A DNA stretch of 64,000 nt. Source: Myrica gale. Its lineage: Eukaryota; Streptophyta; Magnoliopsida; Fagales; Myricaceae. Numbering within the stretch: position 1 is the stretch's first letter; each line of letters opens with the position of its first letter. Below the pieces are notes generated by a model. It was not told the origin of the DNA and searched no databases. It saw only the letters and a program-made list of their open reading frames with translations. The position numbers were made by a program, and so were the translations under genes. This document shows positions 1-12,373 of the stretch, piece after piece. The stretch spans positions 20,872,001 to 20,936,000 of the forward strand of contig OZ005606.1 of assembly GCA_963930655.1 (NCBI GenBank), given 5' to 3'.

Positions 1-3000
1 CATATGCTTCGGTAGAAGGATAAGGAGAGGAAACTAGAGGAGTTGACAGTTGACACAGGCTGATCAAAAGAATGTTCTTTCACGTGGTTGGCATTGGAAG
101 CATAAGTTATGACCCATATATTATGGTAAGATATGAGTAACCCCACAAGCACGAAACCTAATTCCTATAAAACTTTGAGGAGACCAACAACATTGATTAT
201 CTCTAAAATCCATTTGATCGATCTTCATAATACTGTCTTGTTATAATAAAACCCCCCTATCTTCGTAAGGTCACGGCCCGAGATTTGAGTCCAACTTATA
301 TTCTCGAGCGCATCGGACAATGGTGGTTTAACTGTCCACTTACCAATGCATGTGAAATTGGCCGGCATCTCGCTTCATGCCATGCGGTGCCTAAACTGGC
401 CTGCATAATTTCAGACGTTTGTGTAGATTTATTATATAGTCAGACCAAGAACAGTGACGATAAGATTAATATACAATGTCTTTGGTTGTTGGGAGTATTG
501 AAAAAACCTGAGGAAATCAGGAATTTTCAGGAAATACAAAACATTGGGCTGATCAATGTTGACATTTCACCTAATGAAATATAGGCACAAGAAGGGGAAA
601 AATGCACTTTACGGGAAGGCTTACTCCCCAAAAATCAGGAGCAAAATCCGAGAACCAGAAATTGATATTGCTTGATTGGAGTATGAGCTGAAGTTAATTA
701 AGGTCGAATAGTTGGATCTTTCATCTGGTTTTAGACTTCGAGGAGTTAGAAATACTAAATCCAAATAAGCTTCCAGCGAGAAAGTATGAGGCATCTCCCA
801 CGTGATAATCACCAAATCATGAGCAGCCTAATTTTTTTAACTCCTTTTCCTCTCCAGTCATTGAATTATCACCTAATCTAAAGTTAGCACTTTCATTTCT
901 CATAGGATGCTTTACCCAGCGTTTGTCGATTAAGGTTTTGCACACCCTTCAGGGGATCCCCACCCTTCAGTGCTAATAAAAGTGGAGTTCTTTTTCGTTT
1001 TTTTCTTGTTCTAATATTTTCTCAGGCCTAAGATTCAGAAAGTGGAGTTCAAGTCGGCACTTATCATCCCTGCCAGGAGGCATAAGTAAAAGAGGGACAT
1101 GCAGCGGAAAAAAAAGTGTGGAAAAGTTGCGTCCTTAATTATTGCTAAATTGACCTGTTTTAGTAGCTTTCATTAATGACCTAAAAACTGATATTTCAAG
1201 TTCACTAGTGTTTCCCAAAAGAGGAAAAAAGACCCATATCCTTAACTTGTTAATAAGAAGATCTATTTGTTAGTGGGAGACATGCCAAATTCAAAACAGT
1301 TTTCTATTATATATGAATCTCACTTCTAAGCTTTACGACGCCCGTGAGTCTTGGCATTGGGAAAGGGAATTATTATGGGGTTTTGGGGCTCTCAGCGGCG
1401 TGATGAGCATGGGAGAACGGTGGTGGTGTTGGGGGGGCAGCCCCAATGGGGTCGACAGACTCACCTCTTTTAACGAGCACATTATCTTCAACTCTCCTCA
1501 GTATGTACGTACCAACTGCAATAAAGAGAGCCACTTCGAACCACTCAACCCCCTGGACGGTAGTATTACGACTTTTTTCCTTTTGTTCTCACATCCCAAT
1601 CATCCTTTTCCTTTGATCTAATAGTACTATAACTAGCTTCTTCTCAACTCTATTGTCAACTTTCACTTGGCAAAATCTAACTATGTAAACGACAAACAAC
1701 TTTGAGGGGGCCAAAGCCATGTGTAATTTGATCCTTATATGTATGGACAGCACTGCTGTCGATGACTGTCCTACCAATTGGGGTCCTTGATAACATCGCC
1801 GTAGTTCTTCTCTTTCCAATGGGGTCAGCTTCTTTTGTCATGTCGCCAAGCGCTAGGAAAGAAGTTCAAAAGACGTAAAGTTGTCAAAATCTACAAGAAA
1901 CTTGACTGAGATTGGCTGACTAAGTAGAAATTTTCACCAATATTGTGACCTTCGAAATTAAACGTCAGATGTTGCATGTACGTGTGGTTGTTTTATATTT
2001 AAGACGTTGAGATCATAATATCTCCTTCTTCGTGTATATGTTATTTCTTCTCGTCTCTTCATTTCGAGGTAGGAGATGGGGCGGCATGCAAGAAGTGGGT
2101 AGCTAATGGTTGAAAGGACCAACAGCGAAAGAAGGATATGTGGTTCCCAAAGAGAAAAAGACGGGGGAAGAATATGGTTTTGGAGAGACAACAAAGGAGG
2201 TAGGGTTTTGATTAGGTGTAGATCCGCACGTTTGTAGTTGGAGATGACCCTCTTAAGAGCTTGCATGTCCATATGCATTGCTTAATTGGTTAGCCTTTGT
2301 GTCCTTTATACTTTTGCAATGAAGGTACAATTGGACCCCCCCTCGATAGATATATGTATCCAAATTACCTGGTCATGGCTATAATTTGATAGATCGTAGG
2401 CTTTTTAAAATTAAGTTCATTGTATAGACCCATAAATTAAGCTATGCATTAATATGGATCCCAGCCTCTGTACGTACGAACGACCATCTTACAGATGGAC
2501 GTCTTATCTTCTTCTTCTTTTTTCCTCTATCTAGGCATTATAGATTAATGCACTTTATAATTTAGAGAGATTGGCAATTTGGTGCACCATCCTTGATTCA
2601 ATGTAATTATATATATATACCTTCCATGTACAAAAACATGAAGAATATGGTTTCTTGCTAAACATTTCGGGGTCGTCCATAGTCTAAGTTCGATCCCAAA
2701 TAATTTTTCTTTTTGTTGAAGTTAGGAGGAATTTGGTGGTGGATAAGCTTCAGTTCAAAAGGTAGCTAGTACTGCTACTTTTGTGTGATTAGATAATGGG
2801 TTTTCAATCATCCATATTTCTTTTATGTGATTTGAAATCTTACTTGATTTGAATGTGACTAGTGTTTAACTCAAGAAATTCCACCTTCCCTTGTTCTCTT
2901 TCTTATGGATCATCCAAGTAATAATTTTATTAGCTAAATGGTTGGCTGCTTCCTAATTAGCCCATTCAATGATTAATTAATGGTCATATGATTCGTCTAT

Positions 3001-4094
3001 AATCCAACTACATCGCTGTTTGCTTCACATGTTTACTCAATACTAACCTTCCAAGAACATGATCAAAAGAAATTAAGAATCAACATTATTCTAATGTAGT
3101 CGATGACATAGTATTACTTCATTGATCATGGATCACAAGCCCCCAAATTCTCATTATCTTATACTAATGGGATCAACATTAGAACTAAGTGAATACATTA
3201 GACTAATGTTGCCTATTCAACATTATTCTAATATTACGTGGCCTCCGTTTGCCACATCGAAAAAATTCATTACACCACAAGAACCTGTGGAGCAATTAAG
3301 CCTATTTATTCTAATAATCTCATGATATATGTTTTGCCGGTGGAAGTAAAATAATATATTCTGAAATGAGAATTATTAGTGAGACGTGAGAGAGTAATTA
3401 AAAGGGAGGAAAAGGTCTTTCTCCTATACGCAACAACTACTTGTTAGTCAATATGAATATGACTGGTAATGATCCTCCACTACTACTGTTAACTAAAAGA
3501 ATGTTTTTCCATCTCTAAGCAAATGGGAATTTATTAGAAGAAGTAGTGCATGAACGATCTCCCTTAGCGATTTTATGCCTTTTGAATCTTTTGCCAATCT
3601 ATATATGATTCCCCTCATCCGGGTTTCTTTGATAGTACTTCAATTTGACTCTTTTTTATATTCTGTCACTATCATGAAAACCAAAGCCCTCCATGATTAT
3701 GACAGAGTAGAAGGGGAACAGAGGATAAAGTTCACGCAGAATATCTACAAGATATATACCTTAGGGGGTAAAATCATTTTGAGCCCTCAAAGTTGAACAC
3801 AAATATCAAAGAGGACCCCAAATAATTAATTTTGACACATTAAATCCGCTAACTTTCCTAATTTATCAATTTGAGCCCTCCATCTATTTTTCCGTCCAAA
3901 TTGATTGAAGGTCATGTGCATAATAGATGTCATTTTTAAATTAAAATTGACACATTTGCCCTCAATCTCAAAATGACAATTTCTAATAACCCTCTTCCAA
4001 TGTTATGAGACTTCCTTGTTATGCTAACTATGAATGATTTTAAAATGGGAAAACCGTTCTCAGTTAACATTTGGACAAATGTCCACTTACTTTA
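1..4094. other. Intergenic DNA, no gene recognised
   Basis: AT-rich sequence in which I see no coding signal, splice-compatible exon series or RNA gene. The longest open frames (about 100 codons at 285-584, 1313-1621 and 1958-2278) have no recognisable composition or family resemblance. Around 3765-4000 there is a degenerate stretch resembling the ends of old inverted-repeat elements common in plant intergenic DNA, but no clear termini were found. Confidence 0.6.
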
Positions 4095-4287
4095 GGGGGC
4101 GTTTGTTTCTCAATCTTTTAAACTCTCAAAATTTCTAAACAATCATAAAATAATCTCTCTCTCCTCATTAAATTATAAAATAATATTATATTATTCACTT
4201 AAATTTTCTCTCTCCTCACTTTTCCATAAAAATACTATACTTTTTCAGAAACTTCAATACTCAAAATTTCCAAAGCCAAACACCCCC
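4095..4287. mobile_element. Tourist/Harbinger-like MITE 1 (TTA target site)
   Basis: A 193-bp AT-rich element begins GGGGGCGTTTGTTT and ends with the near-inverse AAACACCCCC. It is flanked on both sides by TTA (4092-4094 and 4288-4290), the 3-bp target-site duplication typical of PIF/Harbinger elements. It has no coding capacity. The family assignment rests only on the terminal motif and the TTA duplication. Confidence 0.7.
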
Positions 4288-4501
4288 TTAATATCCGTTT
4301 TCATTTTTTTTCTTCCTTTCACTTCTTCCTCGAATTTTCCAGAACCAGAAGAGGAGAGAGAGAGAGCAAGAATTTATTCAAACTTAGACATTTTGTTCCT
4401 CTTTATCGCATTGGTTTATCCATTTCTTTCTCCCAAAAAAAATCGTTTTTTGGACCATAAAATCCAGAGCTAGTTGACTACATTTTTTCCGAAGAGATTT
4501 A

Positions 4502-4698
4502 GGGGATGTTTGAGGACGACATTGTTGAGTATTGAGATTTGAGAAATATTATAAAGTAAAGATATGTTATGAGAGTTGGTGAAAAAACAAAGAGAGAGAA
4601 AAATTTTAATAAGTATTATAATAATAAAAAATTATGTGGTGAATTTTTTATGATTAAATCCAAATATTTGAGCCCTAATATTTGGGCATCAAACATAC
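4502..4698. mobile_element. Tourist/Harbinger-like MITE 2
   Basis: A 197-bp non-coding element starts GGGGATGTTTGAGG and ends TCAAACATAC. TTA flanks it at 4499-4501 and 4699-4701. The right-hand TTA is shared with the next MITE, so the two elements sit head to tail. Confidence 0.6.
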
Positions 4699-4701
4699 TT
4701 A

Positions 4702-4898
4702 GGCTGCGTTTGGATGTAAAATTTTCCCCAAAATTTTATCTCTCTCCTAATAAAATATTTCAATATAATCTCTCTCTTCCATAAAAAAATATAAAAAATT
4801 ACAAAAACTATAAACTATTACCTCTCTCTTCACTTTTTCACTAAACCCAATACCAACACTAAACCCAATACCAAAAATTTTACCACACAAACCCACCC
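4702..4898. mobile_element. Tourist/Harbinger-like MITE 3
   Basis: A 197-bp element with termini GGCTGCGTTTGGATGTAAAA and its near-complement at the right end (TTTTACCACACAAACCCACC). TTA is present at 4699-4701 and 4899-4901. The interior is CT-rich next to the left arm and AT-rich elsewhere. A related copy lies at 18577-18771 and a one-ended copy near 27291. Confidence 0.7.
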
Positions 4899-4901
4899 TT
4901 A

Positions 4902-6296
4902 TTCTTCGAGCTTCGGCAGGTCCTAGATTTTTGGGTTGCAACCGATTCTTTTCGCCGGCCCGCGATCTTTTGTGTGGCTTTCTTGGGAAGTAAAATTGAG
5001 GGGTTCCATTTTTTCTCATGTAATACGCCAGTGATCGTACGAAAAAGAGAAATAAAAAATTAAAGGATATATTTGGTTTAGATTTTAAAATAGTTTTTTG
5101 TATTTGTATTTTTTTAAAATAGTGTAAATTATTTTTAAAATTTATGAAAGTTATGTCAAAAATTATTAAAATTTATAAAAAATTATTAGAATGAGTGAAA
5201 ATGTATTGAAATTAATAAAAAAAAATAAATGTTAAAAAATTTTGGAAACGCTTGCAAAACACTCCAAACATATCCGAAGTTTCTCTTCACGCCTCTTTCT
5301 CCTATCAAACATAATTTTGCTGCTTTCTTTACGCGTGGTTGTCGTCGGTTGGGACTGGACTCGTGTAATGTTGGGGTCAGACCGTCAGAGGATCCGAAAA
5401 GGGAGTCCAACTGTGGCAATCATGAAGCATGAAACCAGAGGGAATGGTTCAGAACTTCAGAAAATAAAAAGTACAATGTACGAGCTGGACTGGCTGGTAA
5501 TCATATTTTCAACGTTCGGTGTGGAATATATCATCACGGGGCTTTATGTTTCAATACTCCTCCAAAATTCGAAATAGTTATCAGTTTCCAATGCCAGCTC
5601 TTATATGTGACGTGGAAGCTGACTTGGATATATATCTTCCAAACTACAGTTTGATTTGCACTCATATTATGGTCACAATTTTTAAGCGGACCAAAAAAAA
5701 ACATAAGAGATTCTCCTCATGATTCTCTCCATAATTCCAGAGCTTACCCTAGGACCTTTCGAACTTTGACTTTTTGGTAAATCTGTGACGTATCACATTT
5801 AAGTACTTTCTTAATTGAGAAATGATGGGTGCTTTTATTGGAATTTTTTTTTGGACGAAGTCGATAATTCATGATTTATTTTAAAAGTGAACTCTACAAA
5901 TCAAAAAATTATGAGCCTTTAAATTCTTTTCAAAAAGAACCTAAGAATTTAAGAAGTATACCAAACATTTATCTCCTTAATTTTGTTAGGCTTCACTTAT
6001 TTGTATCAAGTAAATCAGGTGGGCTGAAGATTATATATTCATTACCTATTTTTAATTTGGTTGCTTGAGGAATTGATTTTTAGACCCTACCCAATACTCT
6101 CTTTAAAATATACGTTAATTTTATATACGTTAAAATTATCAAAACAACTTGATAACGTGCCAGATGGACCTACAACCAGAAATTGTTCCACCACTAATTG
6201 CCTAATAAATCCTGTCTCTCCTATTTTAATTTTTTTTTCTTTTTTTTACTGTGTGAATCCGTACAGCCAGCTTATGGAAATAAAAAGATTAAAAGG
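4902..6296. other. Intergenic DNA upstream of the PIN gene
   Basis: No gene recognised. 5040-5230 is a low-complexity A/T stretch. Overlapping open frames at 5186-5722 lie in different frames on both strands and show no protein-like composition. The right part is the distal promoter region of the PIN gene. Confidence 0.5.
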
Positions 6297-6600
6297 TGTC
6301 CACGTCACTGAAAATCACATGCCCAAAGTCACCTGCCACGTGCACTCCCCCTAACCCACGTCGTGTTAACTTAACCATATCAATCGGCCACTCCCTGACC
6401 CAGCTTAACACTTCTTAGTTCGTAGTTCGTAGTTCGTAGTCGGTAGCAGTACAATATCACTTCACCACTACTGATTTCTCAAGCTGCACAAAATCTCTTA
6501 TATATCCACTCGGCCACCCCGTTTTCTCTCTCTCTGTCTCCTCCTATATATATATATATACTCCCTTGTAAAATCTCTCTCTGTCTCTCTCTCCATCGGG
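6297..6600 (+). promoter_or_regulatory. Putative PIN promoter
   Basis: A cluster of ACGT-core motifs precedes the gene, including a perfect G-box CACGTG at 6337-6342. A heptamer TTCGTAG-type repeat (about four units) occupies roughly 6417-6440. A (TA)n TATA-like run lies at 6545-6560, with an alternative at 6498-6505. CT-rich initiator-like sequence follows at 6570-6600 and contains TGTCTC (auxin response element core) at 6582-6587. That last match lies inside a CT microsatellite, so it may be chance. The start of transcription is inferred, not seen. Confidence 0.45.
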
Positions 6601-6675
6601 AGAGATTCATCCTCAGCACAGCAGACAGTAGCCAAAAGCTGAAGAGCCGACCTCAGAGAAAGTACCTATATCTCT

Positions 6676-6780
6676 ATGCAGTGTATGCACTATCCCTCGC
6701 TAGTTAGTTACCAACGGTTTTTTCCTTCTACCCATTTTGCCCTTCCTCTCTCAGTTGATTTACTCCCCCAATGCATTTAA
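6676..6780 (+). CDS. Upstream ORF (34 codons) in the PIN leader
   Basis: An ATG at 6676 opens a 34-residue frame that closes with TAA at 6778-6780, 56 bases before the PIN start and in a different frame. It lies downstream of the likely transcription start, so it should be in the 5' leader if the TATA run at 6545 is used. I recognise no conserved peptide in it. Confidence 0.35.
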   Translation: MQCMHYPSLVSYQRFFPSTHFALPLSVDLLPQCI

Positions 6781-6788
6781 ACTGGTAG
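6771..6788 (+). CDS. Second, five-codon upstream ORF in the PIN leader
   Basis: An ATG at 6771 followed by four codons and TAG at 6786-6788. It overlaps the end of the 34-codon upstream ORF and stops 47 bases before the PIN start codon. Such minimal frames can lower scanning efficiency; here that is inference. Confidence 0.25.
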
Positions 6789-6835
6789 ATCTGAGACAAA
6801 CCATACGCGGAATCCATAAGCTTTTCCACCACAAG

Positions 6836-9748
6836 ATGATCACCTGGGAGGACTTGTACAGCGTGTTAACGGCGGTGATCCCTCTCTACGTGGCCATGAT
6901 TTTGGCCTACGGGTCAGTCCGCTGGTGGAAGATTTTCTCCCCGGACCAGTGCTCTGGCATCAACCGGTTCGTGGCCATCTTCGCCGTTCCTCTCCTTTCT
7001 TTCCACTTCATCTCCTCTAACAACCCCTACGCCATGAACCTCCGGTTCATCGCCGCAGACACCCTCCAGAAAATCATCATGCTCGTCGTACTCACTGTGT
7101 GGACTAACTTCACCAAGAACGGCAGCCTCGAGTGGATGATAACGATTTTCTCGCTTTCGACCCTACCCAATACTCTGGTGATGGGCATCCCTCTACTCAT
7201 TGCCATGTATGGGGAGTACTCGGGGAGCCTCATGGTCCAAGTCGTGGTGCTACAGTGCATCATCTGGTACACACTGCTCCTTTTCCTCTTCGAGTACCGC
7301 GGTGCCAAGATGCTGATCATGGAGCAGTTCCCTGAGACGGCGGCGTCGATCGTGTCGTTTAAGGTTGACTCAGACGTGGTATCATTAGACGGACGGGACT
7401 TCCTGGAGACTGACGCTGAAATCGGCGACGACGGGAAGCTCCACGTCACAGTGAGGAAGTCTAACGCGTCAAGACGATCCCTCGGGGGCGCGGGATTGAC
7501 GCCCCGGCCATCGAATCTTACCGGAGCCGAGATATACAGCTTGAGTTCGTCGAGGAATCCGACGCCGAGGGGTTCGAATTTCAATAACTCGGACTTCTAC
7601 TCTATGATGGGATTCCAGAGCTACCCGGGAAGGCATTCAAACTTCGGCCCTGCGGAATTGTACTCCGTACAGTCCTCTAGGGGTCCAACTCCGAGACCGT
7701 CCAACTTCGAAGAGAATTGCGCAACAATGGCTCAGACTGTTTCCTCTCCGAGGTTCGGATTTTATCCAGCGCAGACTGTTCCTGCAGCGTCGTACCCCGC
7801 GCCCAACCCAGAGTTCTCATCCACTGTTACTAAGAACTCGAAGAATCAGCAGCCGCAACAGCCGCCTAATAGCAAGGCTAGCCATGATGCTAAAGAACTG
7901 CACATGTTTGTCTGGAGCTCAAGTGCATCACCTGTCTCCGACGGAGGAGGCCTCCACGTGTTTGGCGGGACGGACTTCGGGTCCTCCGAACAATCCGGAC
8001 GGTCCGATCAGGGCACCAAGGAGATCCGGATGTTAATCGCTGATCACCCCCAAAATGGGGAAGCCAAAGGTAAGATTTTCGAATCACGAGGCCCATTAAA
8101 TATTCGAGCTAACTACTTGAGTCTTGATTAATTACTTAACGATATTTCTTTAGATTTTCAATGCTAATATTTTATCTTGTTGGGGTTTAATGATTTGAAG
8201 GAATTGCGGTAAATGAGGGCTTCTGTGGTGAAGACTTCAGCTTTGCTGGGAGGCGTGAGCGTGAGGGAGAGGGAGAGGGAGAGGGAGATCACGATGAGAG
8301 AGAGAAAGAAGGCCCCATTGGACTCAACAAGCTGGGGTCCAGCTCCACGGCCGAACTTCACTCGAAATCAGCCGCCGGAGTCCCGGAGCCTGTGGGTATG
8401 AAACAAATGCCTCCAGCCAGCGTTATGACCCGTCTGATTCTAATCATGGTCTGGCGGAAGCTTATCCGCAACCCCAACACATATTCCAGCCTCATTGGCC
8501 TCGTTTGGTCTCTCGTTGCCTTCCGGTAAAAACCAAATACAGAAAAAGTAGTAAAGAAACTTATAATTTAGCCAATCATTTTTGCTAAATTTTAGAAAAG
8601 GTAACTCATATTTTCTTGATTTGATCGTCGTAGGTGGCATGTGGCTATGCCCCAAATAATAAAGAAATCGATCTCCATACTGTCGGATGCCGGGCTTGGA
8701 ATGGCTATGTTCAGCTTAGGTGAGTTGAACAGTATTTTCCGGGAATTCCCTTTCGCCTTCAATAACTAACCAAATGGGAAGCAACATCTTATTGTTTGCA
8801 CATGTGGCCTGGCGTACGTAGAGTTAAATTTGGGACAGCGAGGTAAGATTTATAGTAGCTATCGGGGGGTGGGGTCGGACTGGGCCACATAGGAATGAAG
8901 GTAGTGTTGTATAATCCTGTCCGTCTGTCAAGGCATGGGGGCTAACGGCCATCCATTTTATTTTTTGCTGTGACCATGGTCCTGGACAAGCAATGGGATT
9001 GACCACCCGACATGTAGGACCCTCCCGGTAAGCAACCTTCTCTTTCCGGGTCCAGGGTGGGTGGGCATTGATAGATGCCCCGTTGTGGCCTGGAAGCCTG
9101 GAAGGTAGTTGAATTGAAGAAATTTAAAGAGTTTGAATTTGATTGACACCTATGTTCGTTTTTTTTTGTTGGTGTGGAGTGTGGAATGGGGCGGCATATG
9201 GTATTATTATATGGTTGGTTGTCTTCTGATTTGTGTCGTTTCTCTGGATAGGTCTGTTTATGGCTCTTCAACCCAAGATTATTGCCTGTGGCAACTCAAT
9301 TGCCGCTTTTGCTATGGCCGTAAGATTCCTCACCGGCCCAGCGGTCATGGCCGTCGCCTCAATTGCCGTTGGCTTGCGCGGAACCCTCCTCCACATAGCT
9401 ATTGTTCAGGTAATTCCCCTGTAATTTTATTTTGACATGGGTCGACAGTTAAACGTTTTCTTAACTAACATAAATTAAGTTGTTGCCCAATAGGCTGCGC
9501 TTCCACAGGGAATTGTTCCGTTTGTGTTTGCTAAAGAATACAATGTTCATCCGGCCATTCTTAGCACAGCGTAAGTATAACCCGGAACTCGGAAGTGAAG
9601 TTATCTGAGCCTCTTTGTTAGTCCTTAATTGGGTATTAATTATTAATTAAGGGGTAATCTCAATGTGATTTTACATTGCAGGGTTATCTTTGGGATGTTG
9701 ATAGCGTTGCCAATTACTCTCGTCTACTACATTGTTATGGGATTGTGA
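6836..9748 (+). CDS. PIN3: PIN-type auxin efflux carrier (PIN3/4/7 clade)
   Basis: Plasma-membrane exporter of the auxin indole-3-acetic acid. Six exons join in frame: 6836-8069, 8201-8525, 8634-8719, 9252-9409, 9494-9570, 9682-9748, all GT-AG, giving 648 aa, the usual length of long PINs. The protein opens [20 protein letters not shown], with five membrane helices in residues 1-160. A hydrophilic loop follows, with three TPRxS phosphorylation motifs (residues 222, 243, 285). The NPNTY motif (502-506) and the remaining helices end in YYIVMGL. The start at 6836 is the family start; no ATG precedes it in frame after the last stop. Loop sequence and the [14 protein letters not shown] block resemble Arabidopsis PIN3/4/7. 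Odd features: a GAG/GGA repeat in exon 2 encodes an E-G tract (431-440), and exon 1 is clearly more GC-rich than its surroundings. I am sure of the family; PIN3 versus PIN4/7 needs a tree. Confidence 0.96.
8260..8292 (+). repeat. GAG/GGA microsatellite inside PIN exon 2
   Basis: A purine-only hexamer repeat (GAGGGA) codes for alternating Glu and Gly in the cytoplasmic loop (residues about 431-440). It keeps the reading frame and ends in an acidic/basic stretch (DHDERE). Length changes by hexamers would preserve the frame. Confidence 0.8.
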
Positions 9749-12112
9749 GTTTTACAGTAGCAGCCAAAATACACAGAGTACGAGGATAATTCTAGATGTG
9801 ATTATGTCATTCTTTTGGGAGCATTGACAGCACCGGAATACCATATTACATGAAGAAGATTTTCTGGCCGGAGATCGATAGTAGTTCAAAGAATTCGCCA
9901 AGTGGAGCTCTACGATCTTTGATTTAGTGGAACCGCCGATATGAGGATCGATCGCCCACATTAAGGAGCCAACAAAGTCATCTGTTTTTCACGAGTTTCG
10001 AGAAGAACAGGGGATGATGCCCTTCTGTCCTAAGCCGTTCCCTCGTGCTTCTAAAGTCTGATTTCAACAATTCCCCTCTGCCATAGAGAAAGTGACAAAG
10101 TTGCTTAAAAGAATATTAGGAGGGCATATTATCCTTTTGGTTTTCTTTTTTTTAATCAACTTTTTTCTTAGTGTTAGTTATTGAGTGTCCGTGGATTCGG
10201 CACTTATCTGCGATTGTCGTTTTCCTGCTTGGTTTGTAATTCTAAATAGGATTTTCTATGCTAACAAAGGAGCTCATTAGTCATGTTCTCAAGATGATGT
10301 ATTTTGCATTAAGACGAAAACATCTCCCTCTTAAACTTTCAAAGCAAATATCTGGAAGAAAGTAGGGGGAGAGAGAGAGAGAGAGAAAATCTCCTAAAGC
10401 ACACTCTTTTTTCTGCAGAGTGGTTTTCGTACTCTGCCTAGAACCTCCTTTATAGGGGCTTTTTTTGCGAGGCTGAAAGCAGTGGTGAGAAAGAAACTAC
10501 GAGATAAAAAAGCGGAAAGCCAGAGTCAAAAGCAGCACCCCCACTTCCCTACTTTTTTTCGCCTTTGTGGCTTTTGGCTTTTGATGCGCCCCCAATCCTT
10601 CCTCTACCCTACAAAGGACGACTCATCATTCTTAACTGTAGCCCTAGCGCGCTGGCCTGGTCAGCCATTCAAACTTCTGTTTAAGCAGATTGAAGGCACG
10701 TGATCGATCGTGGGAATATAGATAGTTCTCATTCATTCAGTCACAGACTCACAATGTTCACAAGACATCAATCACCTCTTAAAAAGTTGCTGTAATCATC
10801 GCTCCAAACAACCAAAGTATGGTCCCCAACTTCGGCCAATTAGGTCATGATGATGAAACTCTGCATCTGGTTTGATTCAAAAAGCAATATAAAGTGCATG
10901 GAAGCCTACCATGTGGGTTCCTCAGTATTCTTAGCAAAAAAAAAAAAGGTTCCTCAGTATAATTACAGGGGATGAATCAGTTAATTTTGTCTCTGTCTGT
11001 GATCTTGTTCTGAAAAAGTGCCTCCAGAAGAAAAAATATATAAAAGGAAAAACTACGTAGGTGTCAATTAAGACTTGCTATTATCTTCCCTACGGAAAAA
11101 GACCTATTGACAAGAATAATTTGACATTGTTTTCTCTAGCCTTTGAATGCATAGATTCTTCAAAAATAAAAAAAATTTGACTCAAATTGCATAATCTAAA
11201 CTTAAGCAGCACATTGGCGTCGTTAACTAGAGTCAAAGTGGGCTTAAAATCACTGCCCAGTCCCATCTTTAAAGTGCAGACGTGGGACTTCATCAATTGA
11301 CGTTGTTAGTTATTAAACTAATCCTGCCTAATTATTTGAGACTAAACAGATACTTGGGGGTAAATTTCGTTATATACTGCACAAAATCTACCTCTTTAGC
11401 CCCTAATTGACCCATTGAATCCAACAAAAAATTGCTCCGCTAATGCTCACCATTCCAATCAATCAAAAACCCTAATAAATGGGGGTCTCGGTAACCCCAA
11501 GATTTCAATTATGGTGTAGTATTGGAAGGGAACACACGCACTACACGCTAGCTTTGAAACCCTATCTGGCCTTGAAGATGAAGCCCTCGCCTTATCATCC
11601 CCGTAAATAGCAAGATGTCTTTGAGATTTTCACACATCTATATAAATTCCTAGGCCTTAGGGCCAAATGGCTTTACAAGTGCCGCGCCCTGTGAACTTAG
11701 GTTAAAGTCTTTCGGGAAATTGTAAGAGAGGACCATTAAAACACGAAAGACCAACATGCTCAGCGAGAAAGCGATGGGACTCGGTGAGTTACGACACAAA
11801 GTCAGTTTGGAGGGCTGGGCCTCACATGCGTTGTAGGGAGAAAGCAACAAAGGTTCCTCTCAGCCCCCCCCACGTGCGCTCAACCTCATTTTCTATGCAA
11901 CTCCGCGACGAAAATTGAGCTATCAGCGGCCCGAACTGGACCAAGTAGGAAGCTGTTAACGTCTGGGGTTAAAGATTTTCAAAGCTCTGCCATTTGTTGG
12001 TGGTGATTTGCAGGGTCATAGACACATATAGTTCTGTGATAATCGGGAGAAATGGGAAGGTATATGCTCTAAAGCTTCAGTCATTCCTACTTAAGAGTTC
12101 ACCATTCTTCTC
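9749..12112. other. PIN 3' region and intergenic DNA
   Basis: The first few hundred bases are presumably the PIN 3' untranslated region. No canonical AATAAA can be singled out with confidence. A GA microsatellite lies at about 10370-10386. No gene is recognised through 12112; the open frames at 10482-10703 and 11090-11296 look random. Confidence 0.5.
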
Positions 12113-12373
12113 ATGTTTTGGATCTATTTGCTCTTGCTCATGGTTTTCTCACCGTTGGTTACTGATGAAGTCGACAAGAGCAGGGGCGTGAGGCCCAATT
12201 CTCAGAGAGAGCTCCTCTTGACACGCAAGGACTACACCATGCACCAATCTTCGTTCATCTTTATCCATTACTCTTGTATCAGAAGATATATTCTCCTCAT
12301 AATATTTTGCTTGGGTTATTTTCTTGTTATTTTACGTTTTTATGACATCATCTATTTAACATATCAAAAGTGA
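12113..12373 (+). CDS. Candidate small secreted peptide (unrecognised)
   Basis: An 86-codon frame whose product starts with a strongly hydrophobic segment (MFWIYLLLLMVFSPLV) like a signal peptide, then a charged stretch with TDEVDKSRG and LLLTRKDYTMHQ. The rest becomes hydrophobic and Ile-rich, as expected of read-through non-coding DNA. The true gene may therefore end, or splice, soon after DYTMHQ. I recognise no peptide-hormone family. Neighbouring DNA shows no obvious further exon. It could well be chance. Confidence 0.2.
   Translation: MFWIYLLLLMVFSPLVTDEVDKSRGVRPNSQRELLLTRKDYTMHQSSFIFIHYSCIRRYILLIIFCLGYFLVILRFYDIIYLTYQK

Noticed and set aside
6737..6835. 33-codon N-terminal extension of the PIN frame
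   Set aside because: It begins at TTG, not ATG, and the family start MITWEDLY is at 6836.
7027..7584. 185-codon open frame on the minus strand
   Set aside because: Lies antisense to PIN exon 1. It is a by-product of that exon's GC-rich third positions and resembles no protein.
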